Positions 8,773 through 20,819 are shown, counted from the stretch's first letter. The stretch: 64,000 nucleotides of DNA from Rhizobium mesosinicum (GCF_019511345.1 NZ_JAEUAK010000004.1:186001-250000), one strand, 5' to 3'. Made by a program: numbers and translations. The notes: generated by a model not told the origin, from the sequence alone.

Positions 8773-10164
8773 TCAAACCACGCGAACGTAACTCGTCATG
8801 CCCGTCTTCTGATGCTCGATAATATGGCAATGCAGCACCCAGTCGCCGGGATTGTCGGCGACGAGAGCGAGCTGCACCTTTTCGTCCGGTTGTACGAGAT
8901 AGGTATCGGAGACCAGCGGGATGACTTCGCGCGTCGAGGACGAGATGACGGTGAAGCTCATGCCGTGCAGATGGATCGGGTGAGCGTGCGGCGTGACGTT
9001 TTCCAGATTGAAGACGTAGCTCTTGCCAAGTTTGAGCTCGGCGAGCGGCGCGGTCGGATCCGATGTGTCGCCCGGCCACGGCACCTTGTTGATGGCCCAG
9101 AAGCTGTAGCCGAGCGTGCCGCAGATGCTTTCGACGGCGGCGTTCTCTGCGGTCGCGGACAGAACGAGCGGGATCGTTTCCGCCGAAGAGAGATCGGCCT
9201 TCGGCACCGGATTTTCTGCGAGCGCGCCGAGATCGCCGATATCGCGTTTCAGCGATGGCCCGGTGGCGCGCAGGCTCGCGATCACTTTGGGTGTCGTGCC
9301 CCTGATATCCTCCAGCGTTGCGACAGCACCTTCGCTGTCAGGCATGCGAACGGCAAGATCGAGCCGCTGTCCCGGTCCGATCTGCAGGAGGTCCAACGGG
9401 AAGCGCTTCGGCACCGGATTGCCGTCGATGGCGATGACCGTCGCATCGGCGCCTTCCATCTTCAGCGAGAAGATGCGGGTCACGTCAGTGACGACGATAC
9501 GCAGGCGGATGAGCCCACCTGCCGGCGCATCGTATTTCGGCTCCTGATGCCAGTTTGCGGTGCGTATCGTGCCATACGTGCCGGCCTTGGCCGCATCGCG
9601 CGGGCGGAAGGGCGCGATGAATTGTCCGTCGCCGCCGAGGCGCCAGTCGCGCAGGTTGAGCACAACCTCCGCGTCGAAGATGGGGTCCGATGGGTCTTCC
9701 ACGACAAGTACGCCCGTCATGCCATGGCCCATCTGGGTCAGGGTGTTGCAATGCGGATGATACCAGAAGGTGCCGGCATCCGGCGGTGTGAAGAGATAGT
9801 CGAAATTGTCGCCCGTATAGACATAGGGCTGTGTGATGAAGGGCACGCCGTCCATCTTGTTGTCGATGCGCAACCCGTGCCAATGGATCGTCGTCGGCTC
9901 GTCGAGATTGTTGCTCAACCTCGCCGCATAGGGCTTTCCTCGCGGCATTCTGAGAACGGGCGGCAGGCCTCCGTCGCCCCAGATCATGATGTCTCGCGTC
10001 GGTGGACCTTCGATGATCTGCGCCTCAGTCTTTCGCGCCGTCAGTATACGTGGCTCGGGCGCAGCTTCCGCCAGCTCGAACCGCCCCGCGATCGCCATGC
10101 CCGCACCATAGGCGCCGGCAACGGCGGAAGCCTTGATGAGGTTGCGGCGTGTAATCAGAGGCAT
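8773..10164 (-). CDS. Tat-exported multicopper oxidase
   Basis: A laccase-like oxidase of 463 residues. A twin-arginine signal is at the N-terminus (ITRRNLIKASAVAGAYGAG), so it is exported folded, probably to the periplasm. Copper ligands are visible in HWHGLRI and TFWYHPHCNTLTQMGHG (trinuclear cluster), and in HAHPIHLHGMSF and WVLHCHIIEHQKTGM (type 1 and trinuclear ligands). The methionine after HIIEHQKTG fits a type 1 axial ligand. Three cupredoxin domains fit the length. Substrate (Cu+, metal or phenolic) cannot be told from sequence. It is transcribed divergently from aspS. Confidence 0.93.
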   Translation of the reverse strand: MPLITRRNLIKASAVAGAYGAGMAIAGRFELAEAAPEPRILTARKTEAQIIEGPPTRDIMIWGDGGLPPVLRMPRGKPYAARLSNNLDEPTTIHWHGLRIDNKMDGVPFITQPYVYTGDNFDYLFTPPDAGTFWYHPHCNTLTQMGHGMTGVLVVEDPSDPIFDAEVVLNLRDWRLGGDGQFIAPFRPRDAAKAGTYGTIRTANWHQEPKYDAPAGGLIRLRIVVTDVTRIFSLKMEGADATVIAIDGNPVPKRFPLDLLQIGPGQRLDLAVRMPDSEGAVATLEDIRGTTPKVIASLRATGPSLKRDIGDLGALAENPVPKADLSSAETIPLVLSATAENAAVESICGTLGYSFWAINKVPWPGDTSDPTAPLAELKLGKSYVFNLENVTPHAHPIHLHGMSFTVISSSTREVIPLVSDTYLVQPDEKVQLALVADNPGDWVLHCHIIEHQKTGMTSYVRVV

Positions 10165-10309
10165 TGGGAACTCCGGCTTTGATGATGGCTCCTTTTAAAG
10201 TTGACTGCCGCCTTCATCAATATGCGACCTTCAGCCAAACTGCCGCAGCACGAGTCCTCTAACTCCCCAGGAAACGCTGACGCAAACGGCCCACAAGCGG
10301 CGCCAAGCC

Positions 10310-10338
10310 TTGACAAATCAGAGCGTCCGTGCGCTTGT
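10310..10338 (+). promoter_or_regulatory. Candidate sigma-70 promoter for aspS
   Basis: TTGACA at 10310-10315, a 17-base spacer, and GCTTGT at 10333-10338, about 77 bases before the aspS start. The -35 is perfect and the -10 poor, which is common in rhizobia. Confidence 0.4.
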
Positions 10339-10414
10339 CCGCCCGATTTTCTTGTCGGCGAGAAGGCCCTTGGGCCATGCCGCCGTCTTAAGCCAAATAC
10401 CAGGATTTGAGATT

Positions 10415-12205
10415 ATGCACCGCTACCGCAGCCACACATGCGCCGCTCTTCGTAAATCGGATGTCGGCTCGACTGTCCGTATTTCCGGCTGGGTCCATCG
10501 TGTCCGGGATCACGGCGGCGTGCTGTTCATCGACCTTCGCGATCATTACGGCACGACGCAGATCGTTGCCGACCCGGATTCGCCTGCCTTCAAGCAGGCG
10601 GAAACCGTTCGTGGCGAGTGGGTCATCCGCGTCGACGGCCTCGTCAAGGCCCGTACGGAAGATACCGTCAACAAGAACATGCCGACCGGCGAGATCGAGC
10701 TTTATGCGCAGGAGATCGAAGTCCTCTCCGCAGCCAAGGAGCTGCCGCTGCCGGTCTTCGGCGAGCCGGACTATCCCGAAGACGTTCGGCTCAAGTACCG
10801 CTTCCTCGACCTGCGCCGCGAGACCCTGCACAAGAACATCGTCAAGCGCACGCAGGTGATTTCCGCCATGCGTCGTGAAATGGGCAATGTCGGCTTCACC
10901 GAATATACGACGCCGATCCTGACGGCCTCCTCGCCGGAAGGCGCGCGCGACTTCCTCGTGCCGAGCCGCATCCATCCCGGCACTTTCTATGCGTTGCCGC
11001 AGGCTCCGCAGCAGTACAAGCAGCTGCTGATGGTTGCCGGCTTCGACCGCTACTTCCAGATCGCGCCCTGCTTCCGTGACGAAGATCCGCGCGCCGACCG
11101 TCTGCCAGGCGAATTCTACCAGCTCGACCTCGAAATGAGCTTCGTGACCCAGGAAGACGTCTGGAACACGATGGGTCCGCTGATGACCAAGATTTTCGAG
11201 GAATTCGCCGAGGGCAAGCCGGTCACCAAGGAATGGCCGCGTATCCCTTATGACGAAGCGATCCGCAAATACGGCTCCGATAAGCCGGACCTGCGCAACC
11301 CGATCGTCATGGAGGCCGTGACCGATCACTTCGCCGGCTCCGGCTTCAAGGTCTTCGCCAACATGATCGCCTCCAACCCGAAGGTTCAGGTCTGGGCGAT
11401 CCCGGCCAAGACCGGTGGTTCGCGTGCTTTCTGCGACCGTATGAACGCCTGGGCTCAGTCGACCGGCCAGCCAGGCCTCGGATACATCTTCTGGCGTAAG
11501 GAAGGCGAAAAGCTCGAAGGCGCAGGTCCGCTTGCCAAGAATATCGGGGAGGAGCGCACTGACGCGATCCGCACGCAGCTCGGCCTCGGTGATGGCGACG
11601 CCTGCTTCTTCGTTGCTGGCGATCCCGCCAAGTTCTACAAGTTCGCCGGTGAAGCCCGCACCAAGGCGGGCGAGGAACTGAACCTTGTCGATCGCGACCG
11701 CTTCGAACTGTGCTGGATCGTCGACTTCCCGTTCTTCGAATGGAACGAAGAGGAAAAGAAGGTCGACTTCGCCCATAACCCGTTCTCGATGCCGCAGGGC
11801 GGCCTCGATGCGCTGCAGAACCAGGACCCGTTGACGATCAAGGCGTTCCAGTACGACGCCGTCTGCAACGGCTTCGAAATCGCTTCGGGCTCGATCCGTA
11901 ACCAGTCGCCGGAAACCATGGTCGCCGCCTTCGAAAAGGTCGGCCTCAGCCAGCAGGATGTCGAGGATCGTTTCGGTGGTCTCTATCGCGCCTTCCAGTA
12001 TGGCGCGCCGCCGCATGGTGGTGCTGCCTTCGGCATCGACCGCATTGTCATGCTGCTCGTCGGCGCCAAGAACCTGCGCGAAATCTCGCTCTTCCCGATG
12101 AACCAGCAGGCCCAGGACCTCTTGATGGGCGCGCCGACCCCGGCAACGCCCACCCAGCTGCGCGAACTGGCGATCCGTCCGATCCCGCCGCAGAAGAAAG
12201 ACTGA
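10415..12205 (+). CDS. aspS: Aspartyl-tRNA synthetase
   Basis: Charges tRNA-Asp; 596 residues, the bacterial-type length with the GAD insertion domain. The N-terminal OB-fold anticodon domain ([25 protein letters not shown]) precedes class II motif 2 ([17 protein letters not shown]) and motif 3 ([26 protein letters not shown]). The ATG at 10415 begins the conserved MHRYRSHTC block; an in-frame extension upstream is not conserved. Many alphaproteobacterial AspRS enzymes also charge tRNA-Asn, which cannot be decided here. Confidence 0.97.
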   Translation: MHRYRSHTCAALRKSDVGSTVRISGWVHRVRDHGGVLFIDLRDHYGTTQIVADPDSPAFKQAETVRGEWVIRVDGLVKARTEDTVNKNMPTGEIELYAQEIEVLSAAKELPLPVFGEPDYPEDVRLKYRFLDLRRETLHKNIVKRTQVISAMRREMGNVGFTEYTTPILTASSPEGARDFLVPSRIHPGTFYALPQAPQQYKQLLMVAGFDRYFQIAPCFRDEDPRADRLPGEFYQLDLEMSFVTQEDVWNTMGPLMTKIFEEFAEGKPVTKEWPRIPYDEAIRKYGSDKPDLRNPIVMEAVTDHFAGSGFKVFANMIASNPKVQVWAIPAKTGGSRAFCDRMNAWAQSTGQPGLGYIFWRKEGEKLEGAGPLAKNIGEERTDAIRTQLGLGDGDACFFVAGDPAKFYKFAGEARTKAGEELNLVDRDRFELCWIVDFPFFEWNEEEKKVDFAHNPFSMPQGGLDALQNQDPLTIKAFQYDAVCNGFEIASGSIRNQSPETMVAAFEKVGLSQQDVEDRFGGLYRAFQYGAPPHGGAAFGIDRIVMLLVGAKNLREISLFPMNQQAQDLLMGAPTPATPTQLRELAIRPIPPQKKD

Positions 12206-12217
12206 GGCAAGACATCA

Positions 12218-12266
12218 CCCAACGAAAAAGCCCCGGCGATATCATCGCCGGGGCTTTTTCGTTGGG
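12218..12266. terminator. Perfect 23-bp bidirectional terminator
   Basis: Two perfect 23-base arms separated by three bases lie between convergent aspS and the secreted protein gene. The stem core is GCCCCGGCGAT and the arms end in A-run/T-run (GAAAAAGC / GCTTTTTC), so it can terminate transcription from both sides. Confidence 0.9.
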
Positions 12267-12278
12267 TCGAAACCGAAA

Positions 12279-13469
12279 TTAGTCGTTCGCCGAAACTTTC
12301 ACGCCGAGCATCTGCGGTATCGTGTTCGGTGCGCCCATGGCAGCGCCGACAATCATCGGGAAGGCGACCGGCTTGTCCGGCGTGGCCTTGACGGTCAGGC
12401 TCTTCGGATTATCGAGGAAGGTGCTGACGGCAGCCGAAATAGCGTTCTGCAGTTCCGGAATATTGAGCTGCGCCAGCATGATCGGCGTCATGGCCTTCAG
12501 CGAATCCGCCATCTGCTGGCCCGAAACATTCTGCTTCGAACCGGCATAGTCGAGTGCGCGCTTGGTGATCGATGCATCTTCGAAGCGGATCTGCGCGGAA
12601 TCGAAGGTCAACTGCTGGGCAAGGCCGAGCATGGCGAAACCAAACGTCTGCTGTGCTTCTTCCTTGTTCGGATTGGCTTCCGACTGCGTAATCGCGTCCT
12701 GCATCGACTTGACGAAGGCCAGCGTGTAGCCGGAGATTTTGAAGCCGAAATTGAGCTTTCCAATATTGGTGAAGTCGAAGGAAATCTCGGAAAGATCGAC
12801 AGTGCCGGGCTCAAGATCCCAGGCACCCTTCATGGAAATGTCGCCTTGGATATGTTGAAGGGCGAGCTTCTCGATAGCTTCCTTGCTCTCCGCGTCGTCG
12901 CCGGCCTGGCTGAGATCGGCTTTCAAGCTCTTGAACGCCCCGTCGAAATCGAAGCCGGACGCATCTTCGCGCAGCGTTGCGTTCATGTCGCTTTCGAGGA
13001 CGGAGAACGCTTCGGTACCATCTTTGGTTACCTTGATCGCACCGGTATGGGCGCTCTCGGCAAACAACATGGCATCGATGCTGTCGCCAGGTTGCGCGGG
13101 AACGGAAATGCCGCCGAGCGTCAGGTCTGAGGCGCTGATGGTTACGCCGTCCTTGGACGAGTTGATATCCGGAAATGCGGCCTCTTCGATATAGTAGCTG
13201 CCGTCGTCCTGCTCCTCGACTCCGGAGAGGGTCACCTCGCCGATGGAAACAGCTTCACCGCCCGCCGGCTTGAAGCTGACATTCTTAAGCGTGACAGTCG
13301 TGCCGTCGATATCAACGCCATCGGCAGCGACGACCATCCCGCCATGCTGGCCGTAGGCGGCATTGATCTTTTTCAGGAGATCCTGGCCGTCGAGCGCGAA
13401 CGCGGAACCGGCGAACGAAAAAATGGCTGCGCTCGACAGCATCAGCCGCGTCGTGCGGTAAAAGGTCAT
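12279..13469 (-). CDS. Unrecognised secreted protein (396 aa)
   Basis: Function not recognised. The start at 13469 has a strong AGGGGGG site and begins a signal peptide (MTFYRTTRLMLSSAAIFSFAGSAFA). The mature part is acidic, with repeating short beta-rich stretches such as GVDIDGTTVTLKNVSFKP, VSIGEVTLSGVEEQDDG and GVTISASDLTLGGISVPA. This alternating pattern suggests a beta-solenoid or AsmA-like layered fold, but that is inference. It contains no cysteine that I can see in the mature region. It is transcribed divergently from parC and probably periplasmic. Confidence 0.8.
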   Translation of the reverse strand: MTFYRTTRLMLSSAAIFSFAGSAFALDGQDLLKKINAAYGQHGGMVVAADGVDIDGTTVTLKNVSFKPAGGEAVSIGEVTLSGVEEQDDGSYYIEEAAFPDINSSKDGVTISASDLTLGGISVPAQPGDSIDAMLFAESAHTGAIKVTKDGTEAFSVLESDMNATLREDASGFDFDGAFKSLKADLSQAGDDAESKEAIEKLALQHIQGDISMKGAWDLEPGTVDLSEISFDFTNIGKLNFGFKISGYTLAFVKSMQDAITQSEANPNKEEAQQTFGFAMLGLAQQLTFDSAQIRFEDASITKRALDYAGSKQNVSGQQMADSLKAMTPIMLAQLNIPELQNAISAAVSTFLDNPKSLTVKATPDKPVAFPMIVGAAMGAPNTIPQMLGVKVSAND

Positions 13470-13699
13470 GAGAAAGCCCCCCTGGGTGGCAAGTGCCTTT
13501 GAATATTGCAATGAAGCTACTGCGGAATGGTCCGGCTTTATATTTGCAGACCCCTAAATTTCTGTTGAGAGGATCGGCAAACGAAGTTCCATATTCGGAC
13601 ATCACTTTTTATGGTTTTGATGTCAGCACCAAGACGTCATCCACAGCCGGAACGCCCGGATTCCTTGCTCATCAAGGGTTTCTGAGCTAGTCAGATCCC

Positions 13700-15955
<2,256 letters not shown>

Positions 15956-15970
15956 TCCGGGAATTTTGAG

Positions 15971-15992
15971 GCTCCGCCCTTGGCGGGCGGGG
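15971..15992 (+). terminator. Weak hairpin after parC
   Basis: A 9-bp stem (GCTCCGCCC / GGGCGGGGC, one G-T pair) follows the parC stop by 15 bases. There is no T-run, so its role is doubtful. Confidence 0.3.
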
Positions 15993-16149
15993 CAACTCCT
16001 CTATCTCTGTCCTGTCACCAAAAATAAGGGCCTATAAAGAAGGGCGATGTTGTTCCGTGAGCGGGCGGAACGGCCATGAGTCGTGCGCTTGGGAGCGCGC
16101 GCGAACAATGGAGGCTCCGACAACGGAGGCCCAACAATGGAGGAATTCG

Positions 16150-16647
16150 ATGCCTGCCGCCAATACCATCAAACTGCATGTCGCCCACAGCTACAGGGCG
16201 CCGCCCGCTACGGTTTATGATGCCTGGCTCAATCCCGAAATCGCCCGTCGCTTTTTATTTGCGACCGACGACGGCCATGTCATCCGCGCCGATATCGACC
16301 CGCGCGTCGGCGGCCGCTTCATCATCGTCGACCGCCGCCCGACCGGCGACGCCTTTCATCACGGCGTCTTCCTGGAATTGAAACGCCCCAAGCGCATCGT
16401 CTTCTGCTTTTCGGTCGAAGAGCACGACCATAATTGCGATCGTGTCGAAATCGATATCGAACCGCTCGGCAGCGGCAGCCGCCTGACTCTCACGCATGAA
16501 ATGTGTGCGGAATGGGCGGAATACGAGGAGAAGACCCGTCAGGGCTGGACGCATATCGTCGAAGGGCTGGATCGGGAACTGGAGCTTTCCGCAGATTCGA
16601 AACGATCGAATCCCGAAACCGGCCACTCTGCAGGCGCTACGGTGTGA
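16150..16647 (+). CDS. SRPBCC (AHSA1/START-like) protein
   Basis: A 165-residue ligand-binding-fold protein of the AHSA1 branch: SYRAPPATVYDAWLNPEIARRFLF at the N-terminus, VGGRFIIVDRRPTGDAFHHGVFLELKRPKRIVF in the middle and SRLTLTHEMCAEWAEYEEKTRQGWTHIVEGLDREL at the end are diagnostic. The start at 16150 has GGAGG eight bases upstream. Such genes usually follow an ArsR-type regulator, but none is present here. The 3' end overlaps the convergent toxin gene by 11 bases. Confidence 0.85.
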   Translation: MPAANTIKLHVAHSYRAPPATVYDAWLNPEIARRFLFATDDGHVIRADIDPRVGGRFIIVDRRPTGDAFHHGVFLELKRPKRIVFCFSVEEHDHNCDRVEIDIEPLGSGSRLTLTHEMCAEWAEYEEKTRQGWTHIVEGLDRELELSADSKRSNPETGHSAGATV

Positions 16648-17026
16648 GCGGGATCGTGTGATCGCGCAGGAAGCGGGTTGCGCCGTCCTCGTCGATTTCG
16701 CCTGCTGCCACACCCATGACAAAAGTGTAGAGGCGGGCGTCTGTCGTTTCTATTGCGTAGCCATGCCGAAGCAGGAAGACACCGCAGCTGACGACGGCGA
16801 TCCGTTTGTTGCCGTCAAGAAAGGCGTGATTGCGTGCAAGGCAGAAGAGATATGCGGCCGCAAGTTCAATGATGTCGTCGCAGCCATAGTTTGCCCTGTC
16901 GACCGGACGTCCCAATGCAGATTCCAGTGAACCTTCGTCCCCAAGGCCGGCGAGCCCGCCAAACCGGTCGATTTGCATCGCATGCATCTGCTCGACCAGC
17001 CGCCGGCTTAGAAATTTGAATGCCAT
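16637..17026 (-). CDS. Doc/Fic-family toxin (death-on-curing type)
   Basis: A 129-residue Fic-fold protein of the Doc type. The active-site motif HAFLDGNKRIA (H67) matches HxFx(D/E)GNKR; in phage P1 Doc this site phosphorylates EF-Tu. Flanking blocks GLAGLGDEGSLESALGRP and IIELAAAYLFCLARN are also typical of Doc. Its ATG overlaps the stop of the upstream antitoxin gene (TAATG), so the two are translationally coupled. It is the second gene of a toxin-antitoxin operon. Confidence 0.88.
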   Translation of the reverse strand: MAFKFLSRRLVEQMHAMQIDRFGGLAGLGDEGSLESALGRPVDRANYGCDDIIELAAAYLFCLARNHAFLDGNKRIAVVSCGVFLLRHGYAIETTDARLYTFVMGVAAGEIDEDGATRFLRDHTIPLTP

Positions 17027-17247
17027 TATTCCGCAAGCTTCTTGAGCGCGACCTTATACTTGTCCATGAAGAGACGGGCTGCATCCAGTTCTTCGGAGAT
17101 ATCATCCTCAACAGGCTGCATGTAAAAAAGCCCGTCCTCGGCATGAAGTTCAAGGGAGTCCCCCGCTTTCAGGCCAAAACGGTCCAACACTTCCTTCGGA
17201 ATAATCACGCCTTCAGAATTGCCGATCTTGCGAATGGTGACGTTCAT
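17026..17247 (-). CDS. AbrB/MazE-type antitoxin
   Basis: A 73-residue SpoVT/AbrB swapped-hairpin DNA-binding protein: MNVTIRKIGNSEGVIIPKEV is the standard N-terminal pattern, followed by LKAGDSLELHAEDG and an acidic, helical toxin-binding tail. The start at 17247 has ACGAGG upstream; a start 21 bases further upstream is less likely. It would neutralise the Doc-type toxin encoded next and probably represses the operon. The upstream region contains repeated GTTAT steps that could be its operator. Confidence 0.85.
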   Translation of the reverse strand: MNVTIRKIGNSEGVIIPKEVLDRFGLKAGDSLELHAEDGLFYMQPVEDDISEELDAARLFMDKYKVALKKLAE

Positions 17248-17304
17248 CGGCGCCTCGTGTGATAACAAGGTTATAACAGCAAATAGGTCATAATCACTCG
17301 CCGA

Positions 17305-18183
17305 TCAAGCGGGCTGAACGCTCTTGCCTTTCGCCATCCAGACGGAATGGGCGGCGATCGCCGCAACCAGTATCGCACCGCCGACAAGCGTCATGGTGGC
17401 CGGCGTTTCGGCGAAGATCAGCCAGACCCAGATCGGTGCAAGCACCGTTTCCAAAAGGTAGAACATCCCGACTTCGGGCGCTGACAGATATCGCGGCCCC
17501 GTCGCCAGGCACCAGAAGGCGACCGGCATCATGATGGCGCCGTTGAAGACGATCCAGCCGGGGTGAGCGATTGACAGGCCCGAAGGCAGGACCTGCGCGA
17601 GGCCGAGTGCCGCCGGCAGGATTGCAGCAAGCAGCGGCACGAAACCCATTTCCCGGCGCGAGGCACGACCGAGTGTGATGGCGGCGGCAAGCACCAGCGC
17701 GCTCAAAAGCGCCATGGCGTCACCGAAGACATGGCCGCTCGAAAGTCCCTCGCGCACGATCAGGCCGACGCCGAAGATCATGAACAGCATGGCGATCAAG
17801 GTCACCGGCTGCGGCTTCTCTTTGAGAAAGAGCCAGGACAGCAGTGCTCCGAACATCGGATTGAAGGCGACGATGAAAACGACGTTGGCCGTGGCCGTAT
17901 TGAACACCGCCAATACGAAGGTGACGGAAGAAAGCCCGTAAAGCAGCCCGGCCAGCAGGCTCGGACGACCCGGAACGAGCGGCGGCCACCTGCCGGCGAA
18001 AAGGCGCATCGCAATCAGGATGACGAATGTGGCAAGAACCGTCGCCACGCTTCGCGCGCTGAGGATCGACCAGATATCGCCGTCGGCAAGGCGAACGAGC
18101 GGAATGTCCATGGAAAGCGCCAGCCCGCCGATCGCTGTCAGCAGCAGGCCTTTCCGATGATCGGAAAGGTGGGGAAGGGGCAT
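17305..18183 (-). CDS. DMT-superfamily (EamA) transporter
   Basis: A 292-residue inner-membrane protein with two EamA repeats and about ten transmembrane helices (for example VATVLATFVILIAMRLFAG and VTFVLAVFNTATANVVFIVA in the first repeat). EamA proteins are usually metabolite exporters; the substrate is unknown. The ATG at 18183 overlaps the stop of bpt (TGATG), which fixes this start and indicates coupling. A longer frame would extend 48 bases into bpt. Confidence 0.85.
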   Translation of the reverse strand: MPLPHLSDHRKGLLLTAIGGLALSMDIPLVRLADGDIWSILSARSVATVLATFVILIAMRLFAGRWPPLVPGRPSLLAGLLYGLSSVTFVLAVFNTATANVVFIVAFNPMFGALLSWLFLKEKPQPVTLIAMLFMIFGVGLIVREGLSSGHVFGDAMALLSALVLAAAITLGRASRREMGFVPLLAAILPAALGLAQVLPSGLSIAHPGWIVFNGAIMMPVAFWCLATGPRYLSAPEVGMFYLLETVLAPIWVWLIFAETPATMTLVGGAILVAAIAAHSVWMAKGKSVQPA

Positions 18184-18959
18184 CAGTCCTGCGGATCGTC
18201 CTGGAGGGAAGAAGGATCGAAGCGTTCCCAACCGCGCGGCGTCAGATGTTCCTGCGGCTGAAAGCGTGTCTTGTAGTCCATCTTCCGCGATCCTTGAACC
18301 CAGTAGCCGAGATAGACATGCGGCAGGCCGAGTGCTTTCGTGCGTCGCACATGGTCGAGGATCATGAAAGTGCCGAGTGAGCGCCGGTCGAGATCAGGAT
18401 TGAAGTAGGAATAGACCATGGAGAGGCCGTCGCTCATCGTATCGGTCAGCGCGGCGGCGAGCAGCTCGCCCTTCGGCCGCGTTTCCAGCCCGGAGCCTTC
18501 CTCGCGCCGGCGGTATTCGATGATCTTGGTGTTCACATGCGTGTCCTCCACCATGATCGCATAGTCGAGCACGGTCATATCGGACATGCCGCCCTGTTGG
18601 TGGCGATAGTCGAGGTAACGTCGGAAGAGGGAATATTGCTCGCTCGACGGCTGAGCCGGAAATTCCGTGGCGATGATATCGGAATTGCTTGTCAGCACCC
18701 GCTTCATCGATTTCGTGGGTTCGAACTCCTGCGCCAGGATGCGCACGGAGACACACGCGCGGCAGGCCTCGCAGGCAGGGCGGTAGGCAATGTTCTGCGA
18801 ACGGCGAAAGCCGCCCTGGGTTAGGATGTCGTTCATCTCTGCCGCACGCGGGCCGACGAGATGGGTGAAGACCTTACGCTCCATCTCATGCGGCAGATAC
18901 GGACAGGTAGCCGGAGCCGTCAGATAAAACTGCGGGGATGGCGTGGTCTGCGTATTCAT
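18183..18959 (-). CDS. bpt: Aspartate/glutamate leucyltransferase (Bpt; often annotated arginyltransferase)
   Basis: Transfers leucine from Leu-tRNA to N-terminal Asp or Glu of proteins, marking them for ClpS/ClpAP degradation (bacterial N-degron pathway). The 258 residues include the family cysteine cluster [15 protein letters not shown] and the C-terminal block [25 protein letters not shown]. The protein is homologous to eukaryotic ATE1 but of the bacterial Bpt type. It heads a two-gene operon with the DMT transporter; no functional link between them is obvious. Confidence 0.9.
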   Translation of the reverse strand: MNTQTTPSPQFYLTAPATCPYLPHEMERKVFTHLVGPRAAEMNDILTQGGFRRSQNIAYRPACEACRACVSVRILAQEFEPTKSMKRVLTSNSDIIATEFPAQPSSEQYSLFRRYLDYRHQQGGMSDMTVLDYAIMVEDTHVNTKIIEYRRREEGSGLETRPKGELLAAALTDTMSDGLSMVYSYFNPDLDRRSLGTFMILDHVRRTKALGLPHVYLGYWVQGSRKMDYKTRFQPQEHLTPRGWERFDPSSLQDDPQD

Positions 18960-19139
18960 CTCTCGCGGAGATTTCCTTTCAAGCGCGTGTCAATCCAGAC
19001 AGCATGACGCAAGAATAAAAAACGTCAACCGCGCGACATTCAGTGCCGCGCAATCGAATATTCGATTTCTTGGATATGGCGCTCTTTTGTGGCCGTCAAA
19101 GGGCCGGTGGAGACTTTATTTCGCCTCCGCCAGATGGAA

Positions 19140-19598
19140 TCAGTTGGTGCGAACCGTCGCCGTGCCGACGAGGAAATCATGCAGCAGGCGCGAGCGCTCC
19201 GTAAACAAGCCAACCAGAAGAATCAGCGGTGTCAGTACTGAATTCAGGATCCAGAACAGCGCCAGATGCGCGATCGCCAGGATGAAGTCCATTGGCCGTC
19301 CGTCGACACGCACGATCGCGATACCCATCGCGCGCATGCCTAGCGAGGCCTGTGCAGGGCCGCCGACCGTCATGCCGAAATAAAGACCTGCAACGATGAC
19401 GAACAGGGCCGGATAAAGAATGAAGCCGAGCCCCAGCGTGACGATCCCCAGGAAGAACACGACGATCGCCGCCGGAATGCAGAGCAGGGCCACGATGACA
19501 TAGTCGAGGATGAAGGCGAAGACGCGACGGCTGAGCACACCGCTATAGGCGCGCCAGTCCTCCGGTGCGGCATAGACTGGGTTGGGATTGTAGCTCAT
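19140..19598 (-). CDS. RDD-family membrane protein
   Basis: A 152-residue integral membrane protein with three to four hydrophobic helices. The RDD signature is visible in SGVLSRRVFAFILDYVIVALL and in the later GGPAQASLGMRAMGIAIVR and RLLHDFLVGT blocks. RDD proteins have been linked to Na+/H+ exchange and export, but most have no assigned substrate. It lies alone on the minus strand between bpt and hemB, 73 bases downstream of hemB's start-side neighbour region. Confidence 0.82.
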   Translation of the reverse strand: MSYNPNPVYAAPEDWRAYSGVLSRRVFAFILDYVIVALLCIPAAIVVFFLGIVTLGLGFILYPALFVIVAGLYFGMTVGGPAQASLGMRAMGIAIVRVDGRPMDFILAIAHLALFWILNSVLTPLILLVGLFTERSRLLHDFLVGTATVRTN

Positions 19599-19671
19599 CC
19601 ATATCTCCCTTCGAAAGACGATGCCGCTGATATGGTATCGTCAGGGGGAAATACAATAATTCGCCCGAAAA

Positions 19672-20685
19672 TCACCTTTTTGCGAGGATTTTTGCCACTT
19701 CCGGCGCGAAATAGGTGAGGATGCCGTCGCAGCCGGCGCGCTTGAAGGCAAGCAGCGTCTCCATCATGATCCGCTCGCCGTCGATCCAGCCATTCATTGC
19801 CGCAGCCTTGATCTGCGAATATTCGCCCGAGACTTGATAGGCGAAGGTCGGCAGGCCGAAGGCCTCCTTCACGCGCCAGCAGATATCGAGATAGGCAAGC
19901 CCCGGCTTGACCATCAGCATGTCGGCACCTTCCTCGACATCGAGGGCGGCATCGCGGACCGCTTCCGTGCCATTCGCCGGATTGATGTAGTAGCTGTTCT
20001 TGTCGCCCTTCAGCAGGCCCTTGGTATTGATCGCCTCGCGATAGGGGCCGTAGAAGCCGGAGGAGAACTTCGTGGCATAGGACATGATGCCGACGCTCTG
20101 ATGTCCGGCTGCATCGAGCCCGCGGCGGATCGCGCCGATGCGCCCGTCCATCATCTCGGAGGGAGCGATGATATCGGCGCCGGCATCGGCCTGCAGAATT
20201 GCCGCCTTGACCACCTGATCGACCGTCTCGTCATTGACGATCTCACCGTCGCGCAGGATGCCGTCATGCCCATGGCTGGTGAAGGGGTCGAGCGCCACAT
20301 CGGTAATAATGCCGATATTGGGCACTGCCTTTTTGATGGCGGCCGTCGTCTGATTGATGAGGTTGTTGGCGACAAGACTGTTCGACCCTGTCTCATCGCG
20401 CAATTCCATCTCTATATCGGGGAAGGTGGCGATCGCGGGAATACCAAGATCGGCAGCTTCCTTTGCCGCCTCGACCGCCTTGTCGACGCTCATCCGGCTG
20501 ACACCGGGCATGGCGGCGATCGGATCGACGATGCCGGTTCCCGGGACGATGAAAATCGGCCAGATCAGATCGTCGACCGTCAGTCGGTTTTCCTGCACCA
20601 GCCGGCGTGTCCAGTCCGCCTTGCGGTTGCGCCGCATGCGGCGGTGACCGGTGATTTCATCGACGAGATGCGTCTTGTCCTGCAT
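19672..20685 (-). CDS. hemB: Delta-aminolevulinic acid dehydratase (porphobilinogen synthase)
   Basis: Condenses two 5-aminolevulinate molecules to porphobilinogen in haem synthesis; 337 residues. Schiff-base lysines lie in SYATKFSSGFYGPYREA and MLMVKPGLAYLD. The metal loop reads DPFTSHGHDG and lacks the three cysteines of zinc enzymes, so this is the Mg2+-type HemB usual in rhizobia. The ATG at 20685 has AGGGACAG upstream; the open frame continues another 114 bases upstream without conserved sequence. Confidence 0.95.
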   Translation of the reverse strand: MQDKTHLVDEITGHRRMRRNRKADWTRRLVQENRLTVDDLIWPIFIVPGTGIVDPIAAMPGVSRMSVDKAVEAAKEAADLGIPAIATFPDIEMELRDETGSNSLVANNLINQTTAAIKKAVPNIGIITDVALDPFTSHGHDGILRDGEIVNDETVDQVVKAAILQADAGADIIAPSEMMDGRIGAIRRGLDAAGHQSVGIMSYATKFSSGFYGPYREAINTKGLLKGDKNSYYINPANGTEAVRDAALDVEEGADMLMVKPGLAYLDICWRVKEAFGLPTFAYQVSGEYSQIKAAAMNGWIDGERIMMETLLAFKRAGCDGILTYFAPEVAKILAKR

Positions 20686-20819
20686 GATATCTGTCCCTGG
20701 GCCATTCCATTTATCGGAGCGCTCATTATCATGCGGGCCGGGAAATCCAAACCGGACGATTGGCCGCGGCGGATGAAAACCGAACAACTGAAGCCGCAAC
20801 TCGAGTGTGATATCCCGCC

